Assembly: GCA_030746455.1 (NCBI GenBank) | Contig: JASLMQ010000440.1 | Coordinates: forward strand, 1-15,593 | Direction: 5' to 3' | Origin: Candidatus Latescibacterota bacterium | GTDB taxonomy: Bacteria; Latescibacterota; UBA2968; GCA-2709665 | DNA length: 15,593 nt | Made by a program: the position numbers and the translations under genes | The notes under the pieces: model-generated | Databases searched by the model: none | What the model saw: only the letters and a program-made list of their open reading frames with translations | What the model was told of the DNA's origin: nothing | Part shown: positions 1-6,373 of the stretch, in pieces | How positions within the stretch are numbered: the stretch's first letter is position 1 | Layout of the letters: the number at the start of each line of letters is the position of its first letter

Positions 1-1422
1 GGAGAGACCATCGAGGCCATCGGCGATCTCTCGGCGGCCGAGGCCGGACAGCGGATTGACCTGACCGGCCACGTGGTCGCGCCGGGCTTCATCGATGTCC
101 ACACGCACCACAACAACGAGATGGACGGCGGCATCCTCAACATCCCCGATGCCGACAACTACCTCCGTCAGGGCGTCACCACCTGCGTGGGAGGAAACTG
201 CGGGGGCGCGGCCTTTCCCATCGGCGAACACCTGGACCAGGTCGCCGAGGTCGAGATCCGCAACAACTATGCCGTGCTCGTGGGATGCAACACCTCGCGC
301 CGCGAGGTCATCAAGGAGGAGCGCCCGGCCACCGACGCCGAGATCGAGGAGATGAAGGCGCTGGTCAGTCAGGGATTCGAGGAGGGGGCCATAGGCCTGT
401 CGTCCGGCGTGCGCTACCTGCCGTTCCTGACCACGAAAGAGCTGATCGGCATGTCCGAGGTCGCCGCCGAGTTCGAGAGCTTCTACGTGAGCCACATCCG
501 CGACGAGGGCGAGGGACTGCTGGACGCTGTGGCCGAGGTCGTCACCGTCGCACGCGAGAGCGGTGCCGCGGGACAGGTCTCGCACATCAAGTGCTACGGA
601 CGTGAGAACTGGGGGGTGAGCGCGAAGGCACTCGAGCTGATTCACAACGCGACCGACGGAGAGGGCCTCGACGTGACAGCCGACCAGTACCCCTACACCG
701 GCTGCTTCACGGGGCTGGCGGGCACCCTGTTCGGGCAGGAGACCATGTCTCGGGTTTCAGGGGAAGGGGGGCTGGACAATCTGCTCACGAGCAGCCTGCG
801 AGACGAGGCAAAGTCGCAGTTCGAGTGGCGCCTGGCGCAGCTGGACAACGGGGAGAGCATCATCCTCGCGCCCCTGACCCCGCACCCCGAGTATCAGGGC
901 AAGACCCTGGCACGCTACGTGGAGGAGAAAGGCGGCGACGCCTTCGAAGAGACGGTGAAGCTCTGTGCGGCCGACCGCATCTCCGCCATCTACCTGGCCA
1001 TGTGCGAAGAAGACGTGCATACATACATGAAGAGCCCACTCGTGATGGTGGGCTCCGACGGTCATCTCCGCGTGTTCGGCAAGGGGGTCTCACACCCCCG
1101 CAACTTCGGCACCTTCCCGCGCGTGCTCGCTCGATACGTGCGTGAGCACAGAACGGTGAGCCTCGAGGAGGCCGTTCGCAAGATGACGACCTTCCCTGCG
1201 AAGCGGCTTGGATTCACGAAGCGGGGCTGTCTCGCGGAGGGCATGGTCGCCGACGTCACCGTCTTCGATCCCGATACGGTGGAGGACACGTCGACGTTCC
1301 AGGAAGGCAACAGCTACCCGCGCGGCTTCCGTCTGGTGCTCATGGGCGGGGAGATCGCGCTCGAGAACGACACGCCGGTCGCGAAGGGATTTGGCCGTGT
1401 GATTCACCGAGGCGAAAGCTGA
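1..1422 (+). CDS. N-acyl-D-amino-acid deacylase (D-aminoacylase family amidohydrolase), 5'-truncated by window edge
   Basis: Metal-dependent amidohydrolase that most likely removes the acyl group from N-acyl-D-amino acids in the cytoplasm. Frame 1 is open from base 1, and its first 24 codons read as the usual N-terminal beta-sandwich strand (IDLTGHVVAPGFIDVHTH), so the true start lies outside the window; the GTG at 73 is internal. Counting from base 1, visible metal-site elements are the HxH pair (H34, H36), the GNCG cysteine C67 typical of D-aminoacylases, the SHIR motif (H165), SHIK (H195) and GSDG (D353). The C-terminal stretch HPRNFGTFPRVLARYVRE, then ADVTVFDP, is also characteristic of the family. 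Visible length is 473 aa, near the full family length. The acyl-D-amino-acid specificity is inferred from family resemblance; related members hydrolyse other N-acyl or cyclic amides. It is convergent with the AGE-family gene, across a hairpin-rich gap. Confidence 0.88.
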   Translation, partial: GETIEAIGDLSAAEAGQRIDLTGHVVAPGFIDVHTHHNNEMDGGILNIPDADNYLRQGVTTCVGGNCGGAAFPIGEHLDQVAEVEIRNNYAVLVGCNTSRREVIKEERPATDAEIEEMKALVSQGFEEGAIGLSSGVRYLPFLTTKELIGMSEVAAEFESFYVSHIRDEGEGLLDAVAEVVTVARESGAAGQVSHIKCYGRENWGVSAKALELIHNATDGEGLDVTADQYPYTGCFTGLAGTLFGQETMSRVSGEGGLDNLLTSSLRDEAKSQFEWRLAQLDNGESIILAPLTPHPEYQGKTLARYVEEKGGDAFEETVKLCAADRISAIYLAMCEEDVHTYMKSPLVMVGSDGHLRVFGKGVSHPRNFGTFPRVLARYVREHRTVSLEEAVRKMTTFPAKRLGFTKRGCLAEGMVADVTVFDPDTVEDTSTFQEGNSYPRGFRLVLMGGEIALENDTPVAKGFGRVIHRGES

Positions 1423-1451
1423 GCTTCACCACTCCGCAAGCGACGGTTGTC

Positions 1452-1472
1452 ATCCCGGACTTGATCCGGGAT
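1452..1472. repeat. REP-like inverted repeat (ATCCCGGA / TCCGGGAT)
   Basis: The arms ATCCCGGA (1452-1459) and TCCGGGAT (1465-1472) pair perfectly around a 5-nt loop, CTTGA. From memory, a near-identical GTCATCCCGGACTTGATCC element is dispersed between genes in many high-GC proteobacterial genomes. It begins 29 nt after the deacylase stop codon. It may be an mRNA 3'-end stabiliser or an attenuating stem, but no U-tract follows. Confidence 0.6.
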
Positions 1473-1524
1473 CCAGTGCCCCCTTGGGTGTTCCGCGCTG
1501 AGGCACAGGGATGGCGTGAGGTCA

Positions 1525-1704
1525 GCAACGCGTTGCGCCACGGTCCCGCGAGATGGTCGATCACCAGGGCGCGGCGCCCTCACCCCACCCAGCGAGGGGA
1601 TGAATCCCCTCGCTGGAGAGCCACCAAGCCCCGACGAGCGGGCTGTTGAGAGCCCGACGAAGGAGGGCTTCCCGATTCATCAGCGCGCGGGTTCAGCCGC
1701 GCGC
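1525..1704. repeat. Cluster of five palindromes/hairpins
   Basis: Five perfect inverted repeats lie in 180 nt. They are GCAACG/CGTTGC (1525-1536, no loop); AGGGCGC-G-GCGCCCT (1566-1580); CCAGCGAGGGGA (1589-1600) with TCCCCTCGCTGG (1605-1616) around the loop TGAA; CGGGCT (1639-1644) with AGCCCG (1651-1656) around GTTGAG; and GCGCGCGG (1683-1690) with CCGCGCGC (1697-1704) around GTTCAG. The last three loops all carry TGAA, TTGA or TTCA. The density resembles a compound REP/BIME-type element; function is unknown. Confidence 0.6.
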
Positions 1705-1912
1705 GTCGGCCACCCACGCCCCCTCCATTCACGGCCCGCAGAGCCATCACCCGACCTGGCTTCGCCTCTGCCACACCCACCCCGCTATGCCTACCGACCC
1801 GGAGGATAGGGGCCCTGTCGCCCACTCGAAGCCCTCAGGGTACCCGGGCATCCTTCGTCCAGGCCTTGCACCACGCCAAATTGCGCAGATTCTGCACCCC
1901 ACCCCTCCGCCC

Positions 1913-3169
1913 TCACGTCCCCCACACGTCCGACACCTTCCCCCCGCGCTCGATCATCCGCTCGACGGCCAGCAGGTTGAGCATCAGGTGCCTCGGGTGG
2001 TGGTAGTTGCCCTGCCGAGAGATGTGGGATTTGAACGTCACCTTCCGGTCGCTGCCCAGGATCCAGAGCGGGTGCCCGTGCGGCTTGAGCGGGAACTTCT
2101 CCTGCACGTATCGGAAGGTGCGGTCGAACCACCATTCGGGCCACTCGAGATCGGTGTGCTCCATCAGGATCATCGTCCCGATCAGGACCTCCTCCTGGAG
2201 CCACAAGACCTTGTCGAGGGTGTATTCCTGGGTCTTCGCCTTCAGCGCCCGGAAGAAGCCGCCGTACACGTCGTCCCACGCGACCTCCATGTGTCGCTCC
2301 AGGCGCTCCGCCACGAGGTCGAAGAGCGACCGATCCTTGCGACGCAGCGCCTCGTGCAGCAGCATCCACATCGTCTCGATCGCGTGTCCGAGGTAGATGA
2401 AGTCCTCGTTCTCATCAGCGGGTCGCTCGTAGTCGAAGTCCAGCACCTCGTTGTTGAGTCGGTACTCGGGGTTCCAGAACCGGTTCATCACCGCATCTAC
2501 CGCGTGGTCCAGTCGTGCCTCCAGCTTCGGGTCCGGAACCGCCTGCACCAGCGAGGTGAGCAGCACCGTCGTGACCATCTCGAACCCCTGCACGCGAATG
2601 CCCGGGTAGCTGTAGGGTGTGTAGCCCAGGGGTTCATGCCGACTCGCGTCGTCGTAAGTCTCGCACCCGCGCCGGAAACTCTCCAGCGCCAGATCCATCG
2701 GCTCCTGGTCGCCGGACGCCTTGGCGTACTCGTGGAGCCCTTCGGCCATGAACAGCCCTTCATAGCCCATCGGGTCCGGCGGCCCCGTCGGATTCCCCTC
2801 CCGGTCCAGCGACAGGAACCAGGCCCCGCCCGGCGCCAGCCCGTGCTTGACCACGAAGTCGCGCGTGCGTTTCGCGTCCTGGAGATGCTCGTCGCCTCCG
2901 AAGTGGTTGTAGAGGAAGGAGTGGGTCCACAACCCCCGCCCCTGGAACCGCATGGACTTGCTCGTGTTCACGTAGGACCCATCATGGTCCATCGTGCACA
3001 TGAATCCACCGTGTTCCCGGTCGATCCCGTGCTCGCGCCAGAACGCCACGTAGTCGTCGAAGAGGTCGCAGCGGTACTGGTCCCGCAGCGCCTCCAGGCT
3101 CATCCCGGCGATCTCGGTCCGCACCGTCCGCCCGCCCTTGGCCTCTCCCGGAAGGGGTCTCTTGAGCAT
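1913..3169 (-). CDS. AGE-family (N-acylglucosamine 2-epimerase-like) epimerase/isomerase
   Basis: Cytoplasmic (alpha/alpha)6-barrel sugar epimerase or isomerase of the N-acylglucosamine 2-epimerase family, which includes cellobiose 2-epimerase and mannose isomerases. It is 418 aa from the chosen start, close to the usual 390-420. Family marks visible are GRGLWTHSFLYNHFG near residue 80, GHAIETMWML near 262 (with a conserved His), a WDDVYGGFF segment near 300, LWLQEEVLIG near 325 and a C-terminal GNYHHPRHLM near 388; the His residues are the likely acid/base groups. Two in-frame ATGs lie at 3175 and 3169. The strong AAGGAG (3183-3178) is only 2 nt from the first but 8 nt from the second, so 3169 is preferred. 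It is a stand-alone gene with no signal peptide. The substrate cannot be told from sequence; GlcNAc/ManNAc, mannose and cellobiose are all possible. Confidence 0.9.
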   Translation of the reverse strand: MLKRPLPGEAKGGRTVRTEIAGMSLEALRDQYRCDLFDDYVAFWREHGIDREHGGFMCTMDHDGSYVNTSKSMRFQGRGLWTHSFLYNHFGGDEHLQDAKRTRDFVVKHGLAPGGAWFLSLDREGNPTGPPDPMGYEGLFMAEGLHEYAKASGDQEPMDLALESFRRGCETYDDASRHEPLGYTPYSYPGIRVQGFEMVTTVLLTSLVQAVPDPKLEARLDHAVDAVMNRFWNPEYRLNNEVLDFDYERPADENEDFIYLGHAIETMWMLLHEALRRKDRSLFDLVAERLERHMEVAWDDVYGGFFRALKAKTQEYTLDKVLWLQEEVLIGTMILMEHTDLEWPEWWFDRTFRYVQEKFPLKPHGHPLWILGSDRKVTFKSHISRQGNYHHPRHLMLNLLAVERMIERGGKVSDVWGT

Positions 3170-3177
3170 TGCCATCT

Positions 3178-3183
3178 CTCCTT
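3178..3183 (-). promoter_or_regulatory. Ribosome binding site of the AGE-family gene (AAGGAG)
   Basis: AAGGAG on the minus strand lies 8 nt before the ATG at 3169 but only 2 nt before the in-frame ATG at 3175. This decides the start codon in favour of 3169, giving a protein two residues shorter than the longest reading. Confidence 0.7.
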
Positions 3184-3580
3184 GTCGGATCCAACGTGAA
3201 CGCGTGGGATCTACTGACTGGTTTCCGAATGCCGGCAGAAGGCAAGGGGCAGAAGGGAGAAGGGAAATCGACTTCCATCGCTCTCTCGACCACTCCTATC
3301 GGAGCTACGGGACAGGCATCGGTCAACCAGAGCGGGGCCCATGCCGTCGTTCAGACGTCTCGCGAAGCATGATGGGTCCGCCGCCGTCCGAAGTCAAACG
3401 AAAATGCCAGAGAACAGCAACGGGGCGGGTCATCGACCCGCCCCTCGTTCTTCCTCATTCGTCCGGGCACCGGCTGCTCAGATTCTACGGGCCTTCCACG
3501 TTCTACAGATCCGTCTCCCAGAACGCGAGGCCTGCATCCAATCCCCGCCCGACACTTTCCAGCTCCCAATCCCCAGATTC
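3184..3580. other. Intergenic region between the AGE-family gene and the DUF4252-like gene
   Basis: About 400 nt with no convincing gene. It must contain the promoter of the minus-strand epimerase gene, but I see no strong -35/-10 pair. A purine-rich patch on the plus strand (3234-3267) contains the 9-mer GGCAGAAGG twice, at 3234-3242 and 3248-3256, about 65 nt upstream of the epimerase start. The strong hairpin at 3422-3444 lies in its centre. Confidence 0.55.
3422..3444 (-). terminator. GC-rich hairpin, probable 3'-end/terminator of the ytr-like operon
   Basis: A perfect stem: GGGGCGGGT (3422-3430) pairs with ACCCGCCCC (3436-3444), and an inner C-G pair can extend it to 10 bp. It lies about 137 nt past the stop of the last gene of the minus-strand operon. 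The minus-strand sequence after the stem is moderately T-rich (GTTGCTGTTCTCTGGCATTT) with no compact U-run; the plus side reads TCGTTCTTCCTC. Termination is therefore likely but not canonical, and could work in either direction. Confidence 0.5.
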
Positions 3581-4156
3581 TCAATGCTTCTCTGCACTCT
3601 TCGAGCACTGCTTTGCTTTGCCGTGCTCGAATCCCGGTATGTTGAACTTCCCTCCCAACTTCCCGATCTGCGCGGGATCGATCTCACCCACGACGTTGAC
3701 GTAGTAGGTTCCATCGTCGGGCTTCACGACCGCGGCGACCAGGCCCAGGATCTTCTCGTCGCCCTCCTTGACGTACACGAGGGCCTGGTGCTCGTCCTCA
3801 TCCACGCGAGCGATCTTGTCCCACCCTGCGCCGGCCAGCTTCTGCCCAAGCGTGGCCAAGCCGTTGACCTCGTTCTGTCCCGCTTGCGGGTACTTCAGCA
3901 CCCGCACTGCCCTCAGCTGAGACAGGAACTCAGACGCCTCCGGATCGTGGTTCTTCGCCGCTTCGCGCACGAGCGAAAGCAGAGATCCCTTCAGCAGCAC
4001 CTCCACGGTCGCCTCGGCCTCGGTGGCCATCCCCATCGACTCGAAGTCCACGTAGCCGGGAAGGTTCGCGGGCTCCTCGGCCGCCCTGGCCCCACAGGCC
4101 ACCGCCACGATCGCAATCACCAGCGTGCCACATACTGCGTACGTTGTGCGTTTCAT
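3581..4156 (-). CDS. Secreted DUF4252-like protein
   Basis: A 191-aa exported protein of unknown function. The start is the ATG at 4156: AAAGGAGGG lies about 8 nt upstream and the protein then opens with MKR and a hydrophobic stretch (about residues 6-21). The upstream in-frame ATG at 4204 would place polar residues before the signal. Cleavage could follow ARA (about residue 25); alternatively C21 in VAVAC could be a lipid-anchored cysteine, though the -3 residue is Ala. The mature part has a helical region (about 45-85) and then VYVKEGDEKILGLVAAVV and YYVNVVGEIDPAQIGKL (about 127-167), which resemble DUF4252 proteins. It begins 57 nt after the permease stop on the same strand with no terminator between, so it is probably the last gene of the operon and may be its envelope partner. 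Confidence 0.72.
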   Translation of the reverse strand: MKRTTYAVCGTLVIAIVAVACGARAAEEPANLPGYVDFESMGMATEAEATVEVLLKGSLLSLVREAAKNHDPEASEFLSQLRAVRVLKYPQAGQNEVNGLATLGQKLAGAGWDKIARVDEDEHQALVYVKEGDEKILGLVAAVVKPDDGTYYVNVVGEIDPAQIGKLGGKFNIPGFEHGKAKQCSKSAEKH

Positions 4157-4213
4157 CTTCTTGCCCTCCTTTGTGATTCCTGCGTTGTACTGCCAGCCTG
4201 CCAATCAACAGGA

Positions 4214-4963
4214 CTAGATCTCGACGCGCTTCTCGAACAGCCAGAGCCCCACCGCCGTGAGCACCAGTCCCACGAGCACGGTGTAGGCCACCCAGGACAG
4301 CGGCAGAGCGCTGGTCTTGATGTGACCGCCGCCTATCTCGAGCGAAATCCGGAAATCGCCGAGAAAGACCAGAAGACTCCGTACGGGCTTCATCAACCGG
4401 GCGTAGAGGTAGAAGCTAGCGACCACGGCTGCGATGCCTGCGAGGCCGCGCCAGCGCTTGAGCGCGAGCTTGATCCCTTCCATCGCGGTGGCGATGCCGA
4501 GCAGGAACACCAGCATCGGGAAGTAGATCAGTCCCCCGAAGACCCACATATCGGCGGCAGCGATGTGGATCCCGCCCAACTCGGTAACGTTGGCCATCTT
4601 GAGATACGCCAGGTAGCCCCCCATGGCTGCGAGAAGAAAGAGGAGAACCCCCATCGTCAGCACAGCCAGGCCCTTGAGCAGCCCGATCCAGAGGCTGCGG
4701 ACGGGAAGCGCCAGCATCAGGTAGTGGGTGTCGGCCTTCCATTCCGAGGAGAACGAGTGGGCAAGTACGAAGGGAAGGATGAGCAGCGGCGCAAAGAACG
4801 GGACCATACAGAGCAGAAGGATGGCGTGGGACGCAACGGTGAGCTGCGGGTTCACGCGGAGGAGGACGTAGGCGTCCAGCGCGACGACTGCGACGGTCAG
4901 AAAGATGAGCAGGTTCCGATTGTCCTTCATCTCCTTCTTCCAGAGCGCGAACTGAGCGTTCAT
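4214..4963 (-). CDS. ABC-2-type transporter permease subunit
   Basis: A 249-aa integral inner-membrane protein with about six hydrophobic helices, near residues 17-36, 46-69, 95-120, 140-162, 170-190 and 225-244. Its N-terminus (MNAQFALWKKEMKDNRNLL) has the amphipathic, charged lead-in common to ABC-2 permeases, and the C-terminus ends in a charged tail (LFEKRVEI). Its start overlaps the ATPase stop by 4 nt (ATGA, 4960-4963), implying translational coupling and a matched partnership. It probably acts as a homodimer with the neighbouring ATPase, since only one permease gene is present. The transported substrate is unknown; ytr-type systems elsewhere respond to cell-wall antibiotics, but nothing in this sequence proves that. 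Confidence 0.8.
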   Translation of the reverse strand: MNAQFALWKKEMKDNRNLLIFLTVAVVALDAYVLLRVNPQLTVASHAILLLCMVPFFAPLLILPFVLAHSFSSEWKADTHYLMLALPVRSLWIGLLKGLAVLTMGVLLFLLAAMGGYLAYLKMANVTELGGIHIAAADMWVFGGLIYFPMLVFLLGIATAMEGIKLALKRWRGLAGIAAVVASFYLYARLMKPVRSLLVFLGDFRISLEIGGGHIKTSALPLSWVAYTVLVGLVLTAVGLWLFEKRVEI

Positions 4964-5652
4964 GCTGCCACCTCCTCGAAGATGTCCGATAGGGACTTGC
5001 TCCGTTCCTCCCTCAGCTGGTCGGCGTTACCCGCGAGCACGGCCTCGCCGTCGTGGAGGTAGAGCACGTCCTCAACGAACTCCTCCACCTCGGAGACCAG
5101 GTGGGTGGAGAGGATGATGGTCTGCTCCCCGACGCGGAACTCGTTGAACAGCCCGTTCAAGATCCGCTTGCGCGACGGCGGGTCGATGCCACCCAGCGGC
5201 TCGTCCATCAGCACCAGCGTGCTGGGCCACGAGAACGCGAACACCACCTTGAGCCGTCCGCGCTGGCCCCGCGACAGCTCCCCGACCTTCCTGTCGCCCT
5301 CCAGCCCCATGAACGACAGGAGCTCGTCCGCCTTCGTCCCATCCCAACCCGCGTAGAACGCCGAGAGGAACTCCAGCGTCTCCGACACGCGCATCCAGGC
5401 GTAGAAGGGGTCGATCTCCGGCAGGTAGGACACGATCCGCTTCGTCTCGACTCCCACGGTCAGCCCCTCGATGGAGACCTCGCCCCGGCTTGGCCGTGTG
5501 ACCCCGGCCAGGATTCGAAACAGTGTGCTCTTGCCGCTCCCGTTCTCGCCCAGCACGCCCAGCACCCGTCCCCGGTCCACCTCCAGAGACAAGCCCCTTA
5601 GCGCCCACGATCCCGGATAGCGCTTCCATACATCCCTGATGTCGACCATCAT
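4960..5652 (-). CDS. ABC transporter ATP-binding protein (YtrB-like)
   Basis: A 230-aa cytoplasmic ATPase that would power the adjacent permease. Motifs in order are Walker A GENGSGKST (35-43), a YLPE segment at 76-79 where many ABC proteins carry the Q-loop glutamine, the signature LSRGQ (126-130, Arg replacing the third-position Gly), Walker B TLVLMDE (145-151) and the switch histidine H184 in STH. The missing Q-loop Gln and the LSRGQ signature are both common in the ABC-2/YtrB branch, so the protein looks active. The start is the first of two consecutive ATGs (5652). It overlaps the regulator's TGA by 4 nt (ATGA, 5649-5652) and has GAGGAG a few bases upstream. The C-terminal 20 residues are charged and helical. 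Confidence 0.9.
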   Translation of the reverse strand: MMVDIRDVWKRYPGSWALRGLSLEVDRGRVLGVLGENGSGKSTLFRILAGVTRPSRGEVSIEGLTVGVETKRIVSYLPEIDPFYAWMRVSETLEFLSAFYAGWDGTKADELLSFMGLEGDRKVGELSRGQRGRLKVVFAFSWPSTLVLMDEPLGGIDPPSRKRILNGLFNEFRVGEQTIILSTHLVSEVEEFVEDVLYLHDGEAVLAGNADQLREERSKSLSDIFEEVAA

Positions 5653-6023
5653 AGCAGCTCCTCCCTCAGCCGGTCGAGCAGCGGGGCGACGCGGTCGGCG
5701 CCGAGCTCCAGCTCCTCGATCTCTGAAACGAACCGGGCAAGCGCCGCATCGGCAAGCCTTCCCCGTTCGGCTTCAATACGATCTCTGTCCTCGGTCAGGA
5801 ACGACCCCTGCCCTCGCCGTGTGAAGGTGAATCCCTCCCGCTCCAATTCCGAATAGGCTCGCGCCATCGTGTTGGGATTCACCCCCATTTCGCCCGCCAT
5901 GTCTCTCACGGACGGCATCTTCTCTCCTGCCCCGTACTGAGCCCGAACGGCCCGCTTCTTGATCTCCTCGATGATCTGCAGGTAGATCGGACGCGTCGGA
6001 TCGAACTGAAAGTCGTTGGACAC
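5649..6023 (-). CDS. GntR-family transcriptional regulator, YtrA subfamily
   Basis: A 124-aa DNA-binding repressor-type protein and first gene of its operon. The N-terminal winged helix-turn-helix is typical: RPIYLQIIEEIKKRAV (about residues 11-26), then GEKMPSVRDMAGEMGVNPNT (about 33-52) and YSELEREGFTFTRRGQGSF (about 57-75). The remaining 50 residues are a short helical dimerisation tail. That is much smaller than FadR- or HutC-type effector domains and is the hallmark of the YtrA group, which commonly controls a co-transcribed ABC transporter. The start is GTG at 6023, with AAGGAG 8 nt upstream. It likely autoregulates the operon by binding near the promoter at 6069-6097. The effector is unknown. 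Confidence 0.88.
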   Translation of the reverse strand: MSNDFQFDPTRPIYLQIIEEIKKRAVRAQYGAGEKMPSVRDMAGEMGVNPNTMARAYSELEREGFTFTRRGQGSFLTEDRDRIEAERGRLADAALARFVSEIEELELGADRVAPLLDRLREELL

Positions 6024-6054
6024 AGGATGCTCTCCTTTTGATCTCTATTGTCTT

Positions 6055-6078
6055 AGTGTTCTACTTGAATAATACACT
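6055..6078. promoter_or_regulatory. Candidate GntR operator (AGTGT-N14-ACACT)
   Basis: The half-sites AGTGT (6055-6059) and ACACT (6074-6078) form an inverted repeat that straddles the -10 hexamer and the predicted start of the ytr-like promoter. This is the expected place for autorepression by the GntR protein. The arms are short, so the call is tentative. Confidence 0.35.
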
Positions 6079-6097
6079 CCGACGCGCCTTCTGTCAA
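6069..6097 (-). promoter_or_regulatory. Sigma70-type promoter of the ytr-like operon
   Basis: Read on the minus strand, a perfect -35 TTGACA (6097-6092) is followed after 17 nt by TATTAT (6074-6069). Expected transcription start is near 6062, giving a leader of about 40 nt to the GTG start at 6023. Confidence 0.75.
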
Positions 6098-6150
6098 GCC
6101 GTTTTTCCGTCAGTCGGTCGCCCGGACACACAGTATAGAGAATAACTAAC

Positions 6151-6162
6151 TGTTAATTAACA
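6151..6162. promoter_or_regulatory. Perfect 12-nt palindrome TGTTAATTAACA in the divergent control region
   Basis: TGTTAA/TTAACA is a perfect palindrome inside an AT-rich island (6131-6175) that stands out from the GC-rich surroundings. It lies upstream of both divergent promoters and is next to the smaller palindrome AAGATCTT (6162-6169). It may bind a regulator or serve as an upstream activating element; no specific protein can be assigned. Confidence 0.35.
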
Positions 6163-6252
6163 AGATCTTTTTCTGCAGGTAGGTGCGCCTTGACAATATG
6201 CCCCTTCCGGGTACGCTGTATGGACCCAAGTTGGGCCGAGCCAGGAAAGGGC

Positions 6253-6281
6253 TTGACAACGCCGGCAGACCCGGGTATATT
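6253..6281 (+). promoter_or_regulatory. Sigma70-type promoter of the tetR-efflux operon
   Basis: A perfect -35 TTGACA (6253-6258), a 17-nt spacer and -10 TATATT (6276-6281). The expected start is near 6288, inside the tandem repeats, giving a leader of about 86 nt. A weaker second candidate lies upstream: TTGACA (6190-6195), 16 nt, TACGCT (6212-6217). Confidence 0.75.
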
Positions 6282-6324
6282 TCAAACGTTCGTTTTAATC
6301 GTTCGTTTTAATCGTTCGTTTGAT
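6281..6324 (+). promoter_or_regulatory. TetR operator: three tandem 13-nt repeats of CGTTCGTTTTAAT
   Basis: The unit CGTTCGTTTTAAT occurs at 6287-6299 and 6300-6312, with a variant CGTTCGTTTGAT at 6313-6324. The first copy with its lead-in gives an inverted repeat TTCAAACG-TT-CGTTTTAA (6281-6298, 7 of 8 pairs). This fits the CAAAC-N4-GTTT style of TetR-family operators. The array overlaps the predicted transcription start, so a bound TetR protein would block the promoter just upstream. Confidence 0.65.
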
Positions 6325-6373
6325 CGGATCACGAATCCGGCAAGACTCCGAGCCGTCAGATAAGGCGCACCAG

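Larger units (their letters stand above)
1423..1912. other. Non-coding convergent intergenic region with hairpin cluster
   Basis: This 490-nt gap separates two convergent genes. Open frames inside it give arginine- and proline-rich translations without recognisable motifs, so I call no gene. It holds an array of short inverted repeats between 1452 and 1704, listed separately, and a very short GCAGA-T-TCTGC palindrome at 1885-1895. No stem followed by a clear U-run is present for either flanking gene. Confidence 0.7.

Noticed and set aside
1646..3199. A 517-codon plus-strand open frame opposite the AGE-family gene
   Set aside because: Its translation is rich in Pro, Arg, His, Val and Gln with no recognisable motif. 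It mirrors the codon pattern of the strongly supported epimerase on the other strand, a common high-GC antisense artefact.
3234..3267. A purine-rich near-repeat as a possible tandem repeat or CRISPR start
   Set aside because: Only two 9-nt copies of GGCAGAAGG with unequal surroundings; no regular spacer-repeat pattern is present here or elsewhere in the window.
3341..5062. A 573-codon plus-strand open frame opposite the DUF4252-like and permease genes
   Set aside because: Low-complexity His/Glu/Gln/Arg-rich translation without family features. The minus strand carries a signal-peptide protein and a six-helix permease with good start signals and overlaps.
6320..6373. An earlier start for the TetR regulator
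   Set aside because: It would begin inside the operator repeats, and the extra 18 residues (polar, DNA-like SRIRQDSEPSDK) lie before the normal helix-turn-helix N-terminus.
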